A DNA stretch of 64,000 bases, from the NCBI RefSeq assembly GCF_025994315.1, contig NZ_BAQE01000020.1; one strand, written 5' to 3'. Source of the stretch: Swaminathania salitolerans. GTDB lineage: Bacteria; Pseudomonadota; Alphaproteobacteria; Acetobacterales; Acetobacteraceae. The notes beneath the pieces were generated by a model. The model had not been told where the DNA came from. It searched no databases and worked only from the letters and a program-made list of their open reading frames with translations. The stretch's first letter is position 1. Every line of letters starts with the position of its first letter. The position numbers and the translations under genes were made by a program. Below are positions 26,195 through 34,619 of this stretch, piece by piece.

Positions 26195-27515
26195 GACGCC
26201 CCCCGAGACAGAGCTTGCGGGCCGTGTCGTAATTTCCGCAATGCCTCGGAGCGGTCCAGTCGCCCACGAGCGTCCGGGTTTCGGGCACATAGCGGGACCA
26301 GGCCTCGCCGGGTATCTCGGCGGGTGTCTGCCAGACGACGGCGAACTGTCCGTCATCCTGGATCTCGCCGATATAGACGGGCTTCGAAAGATGATGATCG
26401 GGCAGCATGACGGCGGTCCCGCCCGTGAGGTTGCCCTGACGAAGCCCGACCATCGCGTCTATGACCGCATCGGAATCGGTCGTCCCGGCTTTCGTTACGG
26501 CCTGCACCCAGAGATTGAAGCCGAGATAATGGGCTTCCATCGGATCGTTGGCGGTCCGCTTCGGATTGCCCGTGAAGTCGCGCCATGATCTGATGAACGC
26601 CGTATTCTGCGGGGTATCGATGCTCTGGAAATAATTCCAGGCCGCGAGTTGCCCCACGAGACCGCCGGTATCCATCCCGGCAAGTTCCTCCTCGCCGACG
26701 CTGAACGCCATGACCGGAATATCGGTGGCCGAAACTCCCTGGTTCCCGAGCTCCTTGTAGAACGGCACGTTGGCATCGCCATTCACCGTGGAGATGACGG
26801 CGGTCTTCTTGCCTGCGGAGCCGAACGCCTTGATCCGCGAGACGCTCGTCTGCCAGTCCGACTGTCCGAAAGGCGTATAATCGATCATGATGTCGCCCGG
26901 AGTGATTCCCCTGGCGAGCAGATAGTTGCGCAGGATCTGGTTCGTCGTTCTGGGGTAAACGTAATCGGTCCCGATCAGGGCGAAACGCTTCGCCGCGCCC
27001 CCCTCCTCGCCGAGGAGGTAATCCACTGCCGGTATGGCCTGCTGATTGGGTGCGGCACCGGTATAGAAGATGTTACGACTGCATTCCTGCCCTTCGTACT
27101 GGACGGGATAGAAGAGAATCCCGTTGAGCTCCTCCACCACCGGCAGGACGGATTTGCGCGACACGCTGGTCCAGCAGCCGAAAATGGCAGAGACCCTGTC
27201 GACCGCGATGAGCTGTCTGGCTTTCTCCGCATAGAGCGGCCAGTTCGATGCGGGATCGACGACCACGGCCTCGAGTGGACGCCCGAGCACGCCGCCGCGC
27301 CGGTTCTGCTCTGCCACCAGCATGAGCATGACATCCTTGAGCGTCGTTTCGCTGATCGCCATCGTGCCCGACAGGGAGTGCAGGATACCAATGCGGATCG
27401 GCGCACCGCCCGGAGCGGCTGCACGGGCCCGGGGCGCATAGCCGGACAGGGCGGCCAGCCCCAGCCCGCCACGGGCAAGGGCGCGACGTGTCAGACGCGA
27501 TACAGAGGCGTTCAT
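26187..27515 (-). CDS. urtA: Urea ABC transporter substrate-binding protein UrtA
   Basis: A 442-residue periplasmic binding protein. A signal with Tat-like features (SRLTRRALARGGLGLAAL) precedes the mature domain. Family signatures are IRIGILHSLSGTMAISE, CWTSVSRKSVLPV, LFYPVQYEGQE and NQQAIPAVDYLL; the CWTSVSRK/VQYEGQE pair separates UrtA from amino acid-binding relatives. The start ATG at 27515 has GAGGAA upstream. It is the first gene of the urtABCDE-ureAB-ureC operon and is divergent from the sensor kinase, with an inverted repeat (27577-27594) between them. Confidence 0.95.
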   Translation of the reverse strand: MNASVSRLTRRALARGGLGLAALSGYAPRARAAAPGGAPIRIGILHSLSGTMAISETTLKDVMLMLVAEQNRRGGVLGRPLEAVVVDPASNWPLYAEKARQLIAVDRVSAIFGCWTSVSRKSVLPVVEELNGILFYPVQYEGQECSRNIFYTGAAPNQQAIPAVDYLLGEEGGAAKRFALIGTDYVYPRTTNQILRNYLLARGITPGDIMIDYTPFGQSDWQTSVSRIKAFGSAGKKTAVISTVNGDANVPFYKELGNQGVSATDIPVMAFSVGEEELAGMDTGGLVGQLAAWNYFQSIDTPQNTAFIRSWRDFTGNPKRTANDPMEAHYLGFNLWVQAVTKAGTTDSDAVIDAMVGLRQGNLTGGTAVMLPDHHLSKPVYIGEIQDDGQFAVVWQTPAEIPGEAWSRYVPETRTLVGDWTAPRHCGNYDTARKLCLGGRHG

Positions 27516-27576
27516 GCTCGGGCTTCCTCATCGTGAACCATGCCCCGATTGTTCGCCGCGCCCCGATCTATGCACC

Positions 27577-27594
27577 ATACGCAATCCTGCGTAT
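27577..27594. promoter_or_regulatory. Inverted repeat in the urtA / sensor-kinase divergent promoter
   Basis: ATACGCA and TGCGTAT form perfect 7-base arms around ATCC, about 62 bases from the urtA start and 85 from the kinase start. A related GCATACG follows at 27602-27608. This is a good candidate site for the LuxR-type response regulator encoded next to the kinase. The link is inference from position. Confidence 0.5.
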
Positions 27595-27678
27595 TAACTT
27601 CCGCATACGTTTCGTCGTCTTCTCCGGTCTTCCCGACCGCTCGTGCCGCCCCGCAAGCCCCTGACGGAGACCAGAGAT

Positions 27679-30600
27679 TTGAGTGCGCGACCGGCCCATC
27701 CCCTGAGGATCACTCCGGCGAGACGCCAGTACAACCGTCTCGCCTCCGATGAGAGCCGCGAGGATTACGCGCTCAGACACATGGCGCGTTCGGCGCGGTT
27801 TTCCACGCCGGAACAGGGTTTTCTCGCTGCCTCCGGTGCGTGCTCCTTTCTCGCTCTCGAGGCCATAGGCGGCGCGCTCGCACTCGGTTTCGGCCCTGCC
27901 AATCTTTTCGCGGGACTGCTTCTTGCGGGGATCACGATATTTCTCGTCGGTCTGCCCGTGTGTCTGCGTGCGGCGCGCACCGGGCTCGATATCGATCTTC
28001 TCACGAGAGGCACGGGCTTCGGCTATCTCGGCTCGGTTCTGACCTCCGTGTTCTATGCCGGATTCACCGTTTTCTTTTTCGCGATAGAGGCCTCTATCCT
28101 TGCGTCGTGTCTCATGGCCACGCTCGACCTGCCGCATTGGGTCGCGGCCCTGATCGCCTCGGGATCCATCGTTCCGGTCGTTTTCCTCGGCATCGGGACC
28201 ATCAGGCGGTTTCAGGCCTGGAGTTTCCTTCCATGGATCGTCCTCAACCTCGCACCGCTGATCGCGTTTTTTTCCTCCACGGATATCCGCGCCATTATCG
28301 TCTCTAGCGGAGGATTCCCCTGGAGCCTGTCCTCCGGGATTTCCTCGTCCGGGATGTTTCCCTCGGGGGCAGGCCCATCGGACGGATTTCTCGCAGGGCA
28401 TGCCGTCCTTCCCGGCATTCTTCCTGCAGCCGCGATCGCGCCCGCCTCAGGCGCCGGTGCCTTCTCCGTGTTATCGGCAGGATGCTGCGCGTCCATCCTG
28501 CTCGTTCTGCTTCTGCAGAGCGCCGAACAGGCCGATTTCATGCGGTTCATGCCCGAACGGACATCCGGATCGCGGCTGCGCTGGTGGAGCAGCCTGCTTC
28601 TCGGCGGGCCGGGATGGATCGTGTTCGGGGGCGTGAAGCTTCTTGCTGGCGGTTTGATCGCGGTTTTCCTGGTGCGCTCCGGCGTTTCGGCCGATGACGC
28701 TGCCCGACCGATCGTCATGTACGATGTCGCCTTCTCCCGCCTCCTGCCTCACGGTCTGGCGCCCGTTGCGACGTTTTTCCTGATCCTGCTGGCGCAGAGC
28801 CGGATCAACATAACGAATGCCTATGCCGGCTCCATTGCCTTGTCGAATGTCTTCTCGCGACTGACCCATACCCATCCGGGAAGAGCCATACACGTCGTTC
28901 TGACGGCGGCGCTCGCGCTCTGCCTCGTCGAGACGGGGCTGACGGACCGGATAGGCCGGGGTCTCATTCCTTATGCCGTGATCGCAGCGGCCTGGATGGG
29001 TGTTCTCGCGGCCGATCTCGTCATCTGCCGTCCTCTGGGTCTGGTTCCGCAGAAGGCCGAGTTCCGCAGGGCGTTCCTGCCGGATCTGAATCCGGTGGGG
29101 GTTCTGGCCTTCCTTCTGGCTCTGGCGGGCGGGTTCGTTTCCAGCTCGGGGCTTGCCGGAACGACCCTGCGTGCCTATGCGCCGTTTGCTGCGCTCCTCA
29201 TCGCGGGAGCCACCACGATCATTCTCGCCCACCGGACCCGTGGCAGGACCTGTCTGGCCCGTCGCCCCTCCCGGCCCTGGTCGCGCGGCGCCGAAAAGAC
29301 CTGCCTGATCTGCAGCGCGACTTTCGAGACCGACGATCTCGTACCCTGTCCCGCTTATGGCGCAACATTGTGTTCGCTTTGCTGCGCCCTCGATGCGCGG
29401 TGCGGCGACCGGTGCAAACCTGCCGCGACGCGGTTCGGCACCCAGATCAGAAGATGTTTCCCCGCCCGATGGCACGCGAAACTCGATACGCCTCTTGTCC
29501 GGTTTCTCGGCCTTTTCGCCCCGATTGCGGCATTTTCCTGCCTTGCCTTCTACGCGTTTCTCGATGACTGGCAGAATGCGGTGGCGCTCTGCCTCGCCAT
29601 CGCAGGGCTGATCTGCTGGCTGCTGGTCATGAGCCTCGAGGGGCATCGCACCGCGCAGGAGGAGACGCGCAAACAGACCCGGCTCCTGCTCGACGAGATC
29701 GCCGCCCATGATCGCACCGCGGCGGCGCTCGACCGGGCCCGGGCGAAGGCGGAAGCGGCCAGCCTTGCGAAGACACGCTATATCAGCGGTATCAGCCACG
29801 AATTGCGCACGCCGCTCAATACGATCATGGGATATGCCCAGATTCTTGCGCGCGATCTCTCCGAGGGGGCGAACGGCACGAACGAATTGCAGACCATCAC
29901 GGAGAGCGCCAACCACATGACCGCGCTGCTTGGCGGTCTGCTCGATATCGCGAGCATCGAGGCCGGACGGATCGAGATCTATCGCGACGAGATCGATCTT
30001 CCGGCCTTTCTGCAGAATGTCGCGCGCATGGTCGCTCCCCTTGCCCAGGCCAAAGGCCTGGTCTTCCATTATGAGCCGGGCTCTCCCCTGCCGGGCCGGG
30101 TCAACGGGGACACGCACAGACTGCGTCAGATCCTGCTCAATCTTCTTTTCAACGCCGTGAAATTCACGGATCGGGGCCATATCCGCTTCATCGTTCGCTG
30201 GCGCGCCCAGATAGCCGAATTCGTTATAGAGGATACCGGACCGGGCATAGCGGCGGAGGATCAGGAGCGCATTTTCGAACCGTTCGAGCGCGGCGCCGCC
30301 TCGGATATTCCCGGAACCGGTCTCGGCCTGACGATCACCCGGCTTCTGACGGAAGTGCTCGGCGGCGAGTTGGGTTTTTCCAGCACGCCGGGCGTCGGGA
30401 CGCGATTCCGCCTCAGGTTCATGCTTTCCGAACTCGCAGCGGCATCGGCCAAACCGGTCGATCGTCTTCCGCCGGGATATGCGGGGCGCCGGCGCCGTAT
30501 TGCCGCAGTTGACGACCAGCCTCACCATCTTGCCATTCTGCGCGCCTGCCTCGCGCCGATCGGGTTCGAGATCTCCTGTTTCCCAAATGGCGCGTCTTTT

Positions 30601-31239
30601 CTGGACAGCCTGACCGGAGATCCGCCCGATCTCCTTCTTTTCGACCTGACCATGCCGGAAATGGACGGCCGCACGCTCGCCCGTGCAGTGCGCGCGCGGC
30701 TGGGACGCAATCCTCCCATCATCTTCCTTACCGGCAATCTGGAGGAGACCTCTCGCGGGCGTATCGACGCGGTCGAGAACGCGACAGTGCTTGCAAAGCC
30801 GGTCGATCTCCCCCGCCTCGTTTCCGAGATCGGGATCAGGCTCGGCCTCTCGTTCGATACCGCTCCCGAACGATCGCATCCAGACCATCCCGATGAGCCC
30901 GAAGCAGGGCAGGACGGGACGTATCGGGATGGGACGCGGCCGGGTGGGACACGGCCGGGTGGGACACGGCCGGACAGGGATGTCGGCGGGGATGACAATC
31001 CGTCCGGCAGGGGGGAAGACGGCGCATTTGCGGAAAAGACGCTGTCCGGCGCGCGACGCGATGCGCTGCTGGACCTGCTGGACGCCGGAGACCTCGCCGC
31101 CGTCAGGACGTCTCTCGCAACGCTGATCGAAACGACCGCAGAGGCCGAGAAGGAAACCGTCCGGCACTGTCTGGCGCTGGCGGCCTCCTATCGACTGGAT
31201 GCCCTGCGCGACGCCCTGGAGGCCCTGTCCGATGGATGA
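27679..31239 (+). CDS. Hybrid sensor histidine kinase fused to an NCS1-type permease module
   Basis: A 1186-residue protein with five parts. Residues about 5-510 are a multi-pass membrane module like nucleobase/cytosine NCS1 permeases (RPAHPLRITPARRQYN; about 12 hydrophobic segments). Residues about 540-590 are a Cys-rich cluster (CLICSATFE, CSLCCALDARCGDRC), possibly zinc-binding. After two more helices comes a kinase with H box ISHELRTPLNTI (His707), N box NLLFNAVKF, EDTGPGI and GTGLGLTI. A receiver (FDLTMPEMDG, Asp989) and a C-terminal helical region, perhaps Hpt-like, follow. TTG 27679 has GGAGA upstream; GTG 27643 is an alternative. The transporter half probably senses a substrate such as urea or a purine. 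It is coupled by overlap to the response regulator and divergent from urtA. Confidence 0.85.
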   Translation: MSARPAHPLRITPARRQYNRLASDESREDYALRHMARSARFSTPEQGFLAASGACSFLALEAIGGALALGFGPANLFAGLLLAGITIFLVGLPVCLRAARTGLDIDLLTRGTGFGYLGSVLTSVFYAGFTVFFFAIEASILASCLMATLDLPHWVAALIASGSIVPVVFLGIGTIRRFQAWSFLPWIVLNLAPLIAFFSSTDIRAIIVSSGGFPWSLSSGISSSGMFPSGAGPSDGFLAGHAVLPGILPAAAIAPASGAGAFSVLSAGCCASILLVLLLQSAEQADFMRFMPERTSGSRLRWWSSLLLGGPGWIVFGGVKLLAGGLIAVFLVRSGVSADDAARPIVMYDVAFSRLLPHGLAPVATFFLILLAQSRINITNAYAGSIALSNVFSRLTHTHPGRAIHVVLTAALALCLVETGLTDRIGRGLIPYAVIAAAWMGVLAADLVICRPLGLVPQKAEFRRAFLPDLNPVGVLAFLLALAGGFVSSSGLAGTTLRAYAPFAALLIAGATTIILAHRTRGRTCLARRPSRPWSRGAEKTCLICSATFETDDLVPCPAYGATLCSLCCALDARCGDRCKPAATRFGTQIRRCFPARWHAKLDTPLVRFLGLFAPIAAFSCLAFYAFLDDWQNAVALCLAIAGLICWLLVMSLEGHRTAQEETRKQTRLLLDEIAAHDRTAAALDRARAKAEAASLAKTRYISGISHELRTPLNTIMGYAQILARDLSEGANGTNELQTITESANHMTALLGGLLDIASIEAGRIEIYRDEIDLPAFLQNVARMVAPLAQAKGLVFHYEPGSPLPGRVNGDTHRLRQILLNLLFNAVKFTDRGHIRFIVRWRAQIAEFVIEDTGPGIAAEDQERIFEPFERGAASDIPGTGLGLTITRLLTEVLGGELGFSSTPGVGTRFRLRFMLSELAAASAKPVDRLPPGYAGRRRRIAAVDDQPHHLAILRACLAPIGFEISCFPNGASFLDSLTGDPPDLLLFDLTMPEMDGRTLARAVRARLGRNPPIIFLTGNLEETSRGRIDAVENATVLAKPVDLPRLVSEIGIRLGLSFDTAPERSHPDHPDEPEAGQDGTYRDGTRPGGTRPGGTRPDRDVGGDDNPSGRGEDGAFAEKTLSGARRDALLDLLDAGDLAAVRTSLATLIETTAEAEKETVRHCLALAASYRLDALRDALEALSDG
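30916..30975 (+). repeat. 15-base tandem repeat inside the sensor-kinase gene
   Basis: About four units with a 15-base period (the clear ones are GGGACGCGGCCGGGT, GGGACACGGCCGGGT and GGGACACGGCCGGAC). They encode GTRPG pentapeptides in the linker between receiver and C-terminal helical region. Copy-number change would keep the reading frame. Confidence 0.75.
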
Positions 31240-32146
31240 AACCGCTCCCTCCCGACCTGTCATTCTCGTCATCGACGACGATCCCGCGTCTCTCGGGCTG
31301 ATGGACCGGGAACTCTGCCGGCTGGGCTATATCGTCAGACTGGCTGCATCCGGCCAGACAGGGCTGGATATCCTCGCGCGCGGCGGGATCGATCTCGTTC
31401 TCGTCGATGCCTGCATGCCCGGGCTCGATGGCTGGGCGGTATGCGAGCGCATCACGGCCGATCCTCTCCTGTCGCGTCTTCCCGTCATCTTCATGACCGG
31501 ACTGACGGAAACCCGTCATGTCCTGCGGGCCTTCGAGAGCGGGGCGGTCGATTATGTGACGAAGCCCTTCAACATTGCCGAGATCGCCGCGCGTCTCGAG
31601 ATCCGCCTCGGCGCGGCGCGGCGCATGGCATTCGCCCATGCCGCGCTCGATCGTGCCGGTCGGTTCTTCTTTGCGCTGGATCGCTCGGGAAAACTGGTCT
31701 GGGCGACACCGCAGGCCGCAGAGCTTCTGCATGACATTCCCGACTGGCCCGGACTTGCGGAAACCCTGGCTCGCAGCGCAACCGGGGCAACCTCCGGAGG
31801 CATCCTCCGGAGGCAGGCTCTTGCCAGCCACGATCTCGATTTCCGTATCGTGGGCGAGAGCGCTCCTGACGAGCTCCTCTTCAAGGTGGAGCGAACCGTC
31901 CGGAACCCGGCAAGCGCCCTCCAGACGGCCTTCAATCTGAGTGCGAGGGAGGCGGAGGTTCTTCTCTGGATCGCACGCGGCAAAACGAGCCGGGATATCG
32001 CCCAGATCCTCGGTATCAGCTCACGAACCATCGACAAGCATACCGAGCAGATCTACAACAAGGCCGGTTTCAGCTCGCGCGCCTCGGCCGCTGCCGCCGC
32101 TGCCCTCCATCTCGACATGCGGTCCGCACGCAGCATCGATACCTGA
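31232..32146 (+). CDS. LuxR-family response regulator
   Basis: A 304-residue two-domain regulator. The N-terminal receiver has the acidic pair IDDDP, phospho-acceptor Asp59 in LVDACMPGLDGW, the switch Thr (FMTGL) and Lys in VTKPF. A middle linker of about 100 residues leads to a C-terminal LuxR helix-turn-helix (LSAREAEVLLWIARGKTSRDIA, then SSRTIDKHTEQIY), near residues 235-300. The start ATG overlaps the kinase stop, with GGAGG upstream, so the two are translationally coupled partners. Likely targets are the divergent urt-ure operon and perhaps the eut or purine genes; the inverted repeat at 27577-27594 is a candidate site. Confidence 0.92.
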   Translation: MDETAPSRPVILVIDDDPASLGLMDRELCRLGYIVRLAASGQTGLDILARGGIDLVLVDACMPGLDGWAVCERITADPLLSRLPVIFMTGLTETRHVLRAFESGAVDYVTKPFNIAEIAARLEIRLGAARRMAFAHAALDRAGRFFFALDRSGKLVWATPQAAELLHDIPDWPGLAETLARSATGATSGGILRRQALASHDLDFRIVGESAPDELLFKVERTVRNPASALQTAFNLSAREAEVLLWIARGKTSRDIAQILGISSRTIDKHTEQIYNKAGFSSRASAAAAAALHLDMRSARSIDT

Positions 32147-32180
32147 CCCCGCTTCCGGCCATGAGGCGGGAAACAGGGCC

Positions 32181-32204
32181 AGAGGATCAGAGGATCAGAG
32201 GATC
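32181..32204. repeat. Three perfect tandem copies of AGAGGATC across the SDR stop codon
   Basis: Units lie at 32181-32188, 32189-32196 and 32197-32204; the stop codon of the leftward SDR gene (32195-32197) is inside. It may have arisen by slippage or duplication at the gene end. Confidence 0.9.
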
Positions 32205-32974
32205 GTGTAACCGCCATCGATCAGAAGATCCGCGCCATTGATCATCGCGGCGCCGGAGGATGCGAGAAACACAGCAGCGGCAGCGATTTCCTCGGGGATG
32301 GCGAACCGGCCCGCGGGAATACGACGGATCGCCGCCTCACCCTTTTCTCCCGCCCAGGCTTTCTTTCCGAGCTCGGTCATCACGACCGTCGGCGAGATCG
32401 TATTGACCGTGATGCCGTGTCTGCCCCATTCGGCGGCAAAGGTTTTCGACATGCCGATCACACCGAATTTGGACGCGCAATAGGCGACGTGCTCCTCGAT
32501 CGCGACGGTACCGGCCTGAGAGGCGAGATTGATGATACGCCCTCCCTTGCCCGCCTCGATCATGACCCGTCCGGCCTCCTGCGTCATCACGAAACTGCCG
32601 GTGAGATTGATCGCGATCGTCTTGTTCCAGTGCTCCATGCTGAGGCTTTCCGCAGGAGCGAGGAACACGACACCCGCGCAATTGACCACGATGTCGATCC
32701 GCCCGAAGGAGTCCCGGACCGCCGCCACGACGGATTTCACCGATTCGGGGTTCGATACGTCGCAGGCGAATGGCCGGGCGGCCTCTCCGAGTGCCGAGGC
32801 CTTCGCGGCCGCGTTGTCGTGATTGACATCGACCACGGCCACACGCGCCCCCTTGCGAACATACGCCTCGGCAATGGCGGCACCGATTCCCGAGGCTCCG
32901 CCCGTCACGAGAGCGACCTTGCCACCCAGACCGAAATCGAGATCGACATCGGCGGCAGAAAACTTCATCTCCAT
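32195..32974 (-). CDS. Short-chain dehydrogenase/reductase, polyol/sugar dehydrogenase-like
   Basis: A 259-residue classical SDR oxidoreductase using NAD(P)H. It has the cofactor motif TGGASGIG, an Asp at the end of strand 2 (VVDVNHD, favouring NAD(H)), NCAG, catalytic Ser (INLASQ) and YCASK with Tyr and Lys, plus a C-terminal INGADLLIDGGYTIL. The general pattern resembles sugar-alcohol and glucose/galactitol dehydrogenases common in acetic acid bacteria, but the substrate is not fixed. ATG 32974 has GGGAG upstream and is preferred to the GTG at 32980. It is convergent with the response regulator and divergent from eutB. A palindrome just upstream may control it. Confidence 0.88.
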   Translation of the reverse strand: MEMKFSAADVDLDFGLGGKVALVTGGASGIGAAIAEAYVRKGARVAVVDVNHDNAAAKASALGEAARPFACDVSNPESVKSVVAAVRDSFGRIDIVVNCAGVVFLAPAESLSMEHWNKTIAINLTGSFVMTQEAGRVMIEAGKGGRIINLASQAGTVAIEEHVAYCASKFGVIGMSKTFAAEWGRHGITVNTISPTVVMTELGKKAWAGEKGEAAIRRIPAGRFAIPEEIAAAAVFLASSGAAMINGADLLIDGGYTIL

Positions 32975-32986
32975 GATCACTCTCCC

Positions 32987-33000
32987 TGTGATTAATCACA
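32987..33000. promoter_or_regulatory. Perfect palindrome TGTGATTAATCACA upstream of the SDR gene
   Basis: A 14-base perfect palindrome 13 bases before the SDR ATG. The half-sites TGTGA/TCACA resemble CRP/FNR half-sites but with a 4-base spacer, so a GntR- or other-family repressor is as likely. So close to the start codon, it would act as a repressor site or in the leader. The rest of the gap to eutB (33001-33227) holds a good -10, TATACT (33188-33193), without a clear -35, suggesting activator dependence for eutB. Confidence 0.45.
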
Positions 33001-33227
33001 TACCGGATAGAGCAGAATATCAGAATCCGGTAGGCCACGGGGCCTCCCCTCACGCGGTTGTCAAGACGTGGCAAGGCTTCTTCTGCCGGGTCCGGCGTCA
33101 GCCCGGTTCCCGCCAGGGTCCAGGTCCGTAACTCCTTGTCGATAAAGAACATTACAAAATTGCACTGGTCGGCGCGCGGCAGACACCTATACTCGCGAAA
33201 GAAGCCGGGACAGGAGACGCCATCATC

Positions 33228-34619
33228 ATGATTCTCGCCGCAACTCTGTCGGGAGAGCGGTTCGTATTCCGCGATCTTCGTCACCTGCTGGCCGCGGCCT
33301 CTCCCTTGCGCTCCGGCGATCAGCTTGCCGGTCTGGCTGCCGTCTCCCAGACCGAGCGGGTCGCGGCTCGTATCGCCCTGGCCGATCTGCCGCTCCAGAC
33401 ATTTCTGGAGCATCAGGTCATTCCCTACGAGGCGGACGATGTGACCCGCCTCATTCTCGACACCCACGATGCCGGAGCTTTTGCGCCGGTCGGACATATG
33501 ACGGTCGGCGCGTTTCGCGACTGGCTGCTCGCTCATGAAACCGACGGCGTCTCGCTCAGGGCGGTCGCCCCGGGGCTTACGCCGGAAATGGTGGCCGCCG
33601 TCAGCAAGATCATGCGGAATCAGGATCTGATCGCGGTCAGCCGGAAAATCGAGATCGTCACGCGGTTTCGCAACACGATCGGCCAGCACGGCGTTCTGGC
33701 CTCGCGCCTTCAGCCCAATCATCCGACGGACGACCTCAAGGGCATCGCGATCTCCACGCTCGACGGATTGCTCTATGGATGCGGCGATGCCGTGATCGGC
33801 ATCAACCCGGCCAGCGACAGCGTCGAAAACGGCCTTGCCTTGCTGGATATGCTCGAGACCCTCCGGATCACCTACGACATTCCCACCCAGAGCTGTGTTC
33901 TGACCCATGTCACGAACACGATCGAAATCATCAACCGGGGCGGTCCGGTCGACCTCGTCTTCCAGTCCATCGCCGGAACCCAGAAGGCGAATGAGGGGTT
34001 CGGCGTGACACTCGGTATCCTTGCGGAGGCGCATGATGCGGCGCGTGCGCTCGGACGCGGAACCTGCGGCCAGAACGTCATGTATTTCGAGACCGGACAG
34101 GGCGCGGCACTCTCGGCCGACGCCCATCACGGCGTGGATCAGCAGACGGTGGAGACCCGGGCCTATGCCGTCGCCCGGGCCTTCGACCCGCTTCTGGTCA
34201 ACACGGTCGTGGGCTTCATCGGGCCGGAATATCTCTATGACGGGAAACAGATCCTCCGCGCCGGCCTCGAGGACCATTTCTGCGCCAAATTGCTCGGCGT
34301 GCCCATGGGTTGCGATGTCTGCTATACCAATCACGCCGAGGCCGACCAGGACGATATGGACGCGCTCATGCTTCTGCTCGGTGCGGCGGGCGTGACCTTC
34401 CTGATCGGCGTTCCCGGTGCGGACGATATCATGCTCAACTACCAGAGCCTGGCCTTCAGCGACATTCTGACGACACGCGCCATTCTCGGCCTTCGACCGG
34501 CGCCGGAATTCGCGCAATGGCTCGAACGGATGGCGCTCTACGATCCCCAGACGGCACGGATGCAGGCGCCCGCCCTGCCCGATACGCCTCTCTCGCGCAT
34601 GATCGGATGGGACTCATGA
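33228..34619 (+). CDS. eutB: Ethanolamine ammonia-lyase large subunit EutB
   Basis: A 463-residue subunit of the adenosylcobalamin-dependent lyase that converts ethanolamine to acetaldehyde and ammonia. Family stretches are YGCGDAVIGINPASDS, GPVDLVFQSIAGT, NVMYFETGQGAALSA and GCDVCYTNHAEADQDD. Length is normal for EutB (about 450). AGGAG at 33212 precedes the ATG. The stop overlaps the eutC start (ATGA). There are no carboxysome-shell eut genes (eutK, L, M, N, S), so this is the simple, non-microcompartment form, as in pseudomonads and actinomycetes. The acetaldehyde formed can be oxidised by general dehydrogenases. Confidence 0.97.
   Translation: MILAATLSGERFVFRDLRHLLAAASPLRSGDQLAGLAAVSQTERVAARIALADLPLQTFLEHQVIPYEADDVTRLILDTHDAGAFAPVGHMTVGAFRDWLLAHETDGVSLRAVAPGLTPEMVAAVSKIMRNQDLIAVSRKIEIVTRFRNTIGQHGVLASRLQPNHPTDDLKGIAISTLDGLLYGCGDAVIGINPASDSVENGLALLDMLETLRITYDIPTQSCVLTHVTNTIEIINRGGPVDLVFQSIAGTQKANEGFGVTLGILAEAHDAARALGRGTCGQNVMYFETGQGAALSADAHHGVDQQTVETRAYAVARAFDPLLVNTVVGFIGPEYLYDGKQILRAGLEDHFCAKLLGVPMGCDVCYTNHAEADQDDMDALMLLLGAAGVTFLIGVPGADDIMLNYQSLAFSDILTTRAILGLRPAPEFAQWLERMALYDPQTARMQAPALPDTPLSRMIGWDS

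Noticed and set aside
28471..31272. Very long open frame antisense to the sensor kinase
   Set aside because: It is a shadow caused by GC-rich codon use; the sense strand encodes clear kinase motifs.
33140..33200. Sigma-54 promoter before eutB
   Set aside because: GG and GC are spaced correctly at one point, but the surrounding consensus (TGGCAC...TTGC) is poor.
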